A stretch of 64,000 bases of DNA from Planctomycetota bacterium (GTDB lineage Bacteria > Planctomycetota > Phycisphaerae > Phycisphaerales > UBA1924). The stretch spans positions 1 through 64,000 of the forward strand of contig JANRJM010000003.1 of assembly GCA_033763975.1 (NCBI GenBank), read 5' to 3'. The number at the start of each line of letters is the position of its first letter. The first letter of the stretch is position 1. Positions 63,469-64,000 of the stretch are shown here, in pieces. The notes under the pieces are model-generated. The model searched no databases. It was not told the DNA's origin and saw nothing but the letters and a program-made list of their open reading frames with translations. Both the position numbers and the translations under genes were made by a program.

Positions 63469-64000
63469 TCAGCCCCCCCGATAGTACACGAGGCGGCGCC
63501 CGCCGATGAACATGACGGCGGTGAGCGCGAGGATGACGAGCAGCTGGAGCCACGCCATCGCGCACGCGTACCCCATCTGCCCGTAGACGAACGCGTTCTC
63601 GTAGAGGTACATCGTGTAGAAGTGCCCGGCGGGGTTCTGCCCGTCGGGGCGTTTGAACATCACGTACGGCACCGCGAAGATCTGCACGGTGTTGATGAGC
63701 ATGACGATCACGTTGAAGAGGATCGCCGGCGAGATCATCGGGAGCGTGACGTGGAAGAAGCGCCGCAGGGGCGACATGCCGTCGAGCACGGCGGCCTCGT
63801 AGAGCTGGCGGGGCACCTCGTGGATGGCCGCGATGTAGATGACCACCGACTGCCCCACGCTCCACAGGCTCATGACGACCAGGCTGGGCAGCACCCACTG
63901 CTGATCCACCAGCCACGTGGGCCCGCGGACGCCCACCAGCGCGAGCAGCCGGTTGATGAGCCCGAACTCGCCGTTGAACAGCCACATCCAGACCATCGCC
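63469..64000 (-). CDS. carbohydrate ABC transporter permease, MalF/UgpA type (5' end outside window)
   Basis: About 177 C-terminal residues are visible. TM helices and the EAA loop YEAAVLDGMSPLRRFFHVTL and PMISPAILFNVIV identify a CUT1 MalF-type permease. The start lies past 64000. Paired with the gene at 62549, it forms an oligosaccharide importer that fits a polysaccharide-degrading neighbourhood with dockerin proteins. Confidence 0.92.
   Translation of the reverse strand, partial: AMVWMWLFNGEFGLINRLLALVGVRGPTWLVDQQWVLPSLVVMSLWSVGQSVVIYIAAIHEVPRQLYEAAVLDGMSPLRRFFHVTLPMISPAILFNVIVMLINTVQIFAVPYVMFKRPDGQNPAGHFYTMYLYENAFVYGQMGYACAMAWLQLLVILALTAVMFIGGRRLVYYRGG

Overview
The window is very GC-rich bacterial chromosome (above 70 % by eye nearly everywhere) with dense gene packing, many GTG starts and 4-nt stop/start overlaps. 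Several traits point to a planctomycete, most likely of the Phycisphaerae: an ECF-like sigma factor next to a membrane-anchored Ser/Thr kinase, large prepilin-like proteins with a 1638-residue GspK-like member, secreted proteins with dockerin-type Ca-binding repeats, CxxC...CPECG zinc-ribbon membrane proteins, and Rho with a long disordered head. This placement is inference from gene content; there is no rRNA in the window.

Layout. 1-9 kb: the end of an unknown gene, a sensor kinase with an upstream DUF4175-like membrane protein, trpD, and the kinase/sigma pair. 9-18 kb: a coiled-coil envelope protein, then mreB-mreC-mreD, a GlmU-like enzyme, polA and prmC on the + strand. 18-24 kb: a PAS-GAF-receiver protein and a GldA/GldF/GldG-type ABC system. 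24-36 kb: mostly - strand: zinc-ribbon protein, DUF444 protein, flippase-like protein, secreted repeat protein, rho, a PH-domain/dephospho-CoA kinase fusion, hpt, ppa and a DUF4126 protein, then a Nudix hydrolase (+) and a DUF6265-like secreted protein (-).

36.4-37.4 kb is the least expected stretch. It has lower GC, and two small orphan genes lie downstream of a tRNA-Pro gene. Each is followed by a repeat whose core equals the 3' end of that tRNA. This looks like a miniature cassette array or serial insertion at a tRNA end.

37.5-53.7 kb is one long - strand type II secretion/type IV pilus-like operon: two GspE/PilB ATPases, PilT, GspF/PilC, and GspG, H, I, J and K-like subunits. No secretin, GspL/M or prepilin peptidase is present. 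54-58.7 kb: coaB, translationally coupled to a fusion of an RluA-type pseudouridine synthase and a SAM methyltransferase, then a DUF2325-like protein and tRNA-Gly. 58.8-64 kb: two dockerin-bearing secreted proteins around a shared terminator, a LacI-type operator palindrome and two sugar ABC permeases, the last running off the end.

Functionally the window mixes envelope and shape functions (MreBCD, GlmU-like, envelope ABC system, pseudopilus), housekeeping (PolA, PrmC, Rho, CoaB/CoaE, Hpt, Ppa, TrpD) and likely polysaccharide use (dockerin proteins with a sugar ABC transporter). Family names come from motif recognition only; no database search was run.
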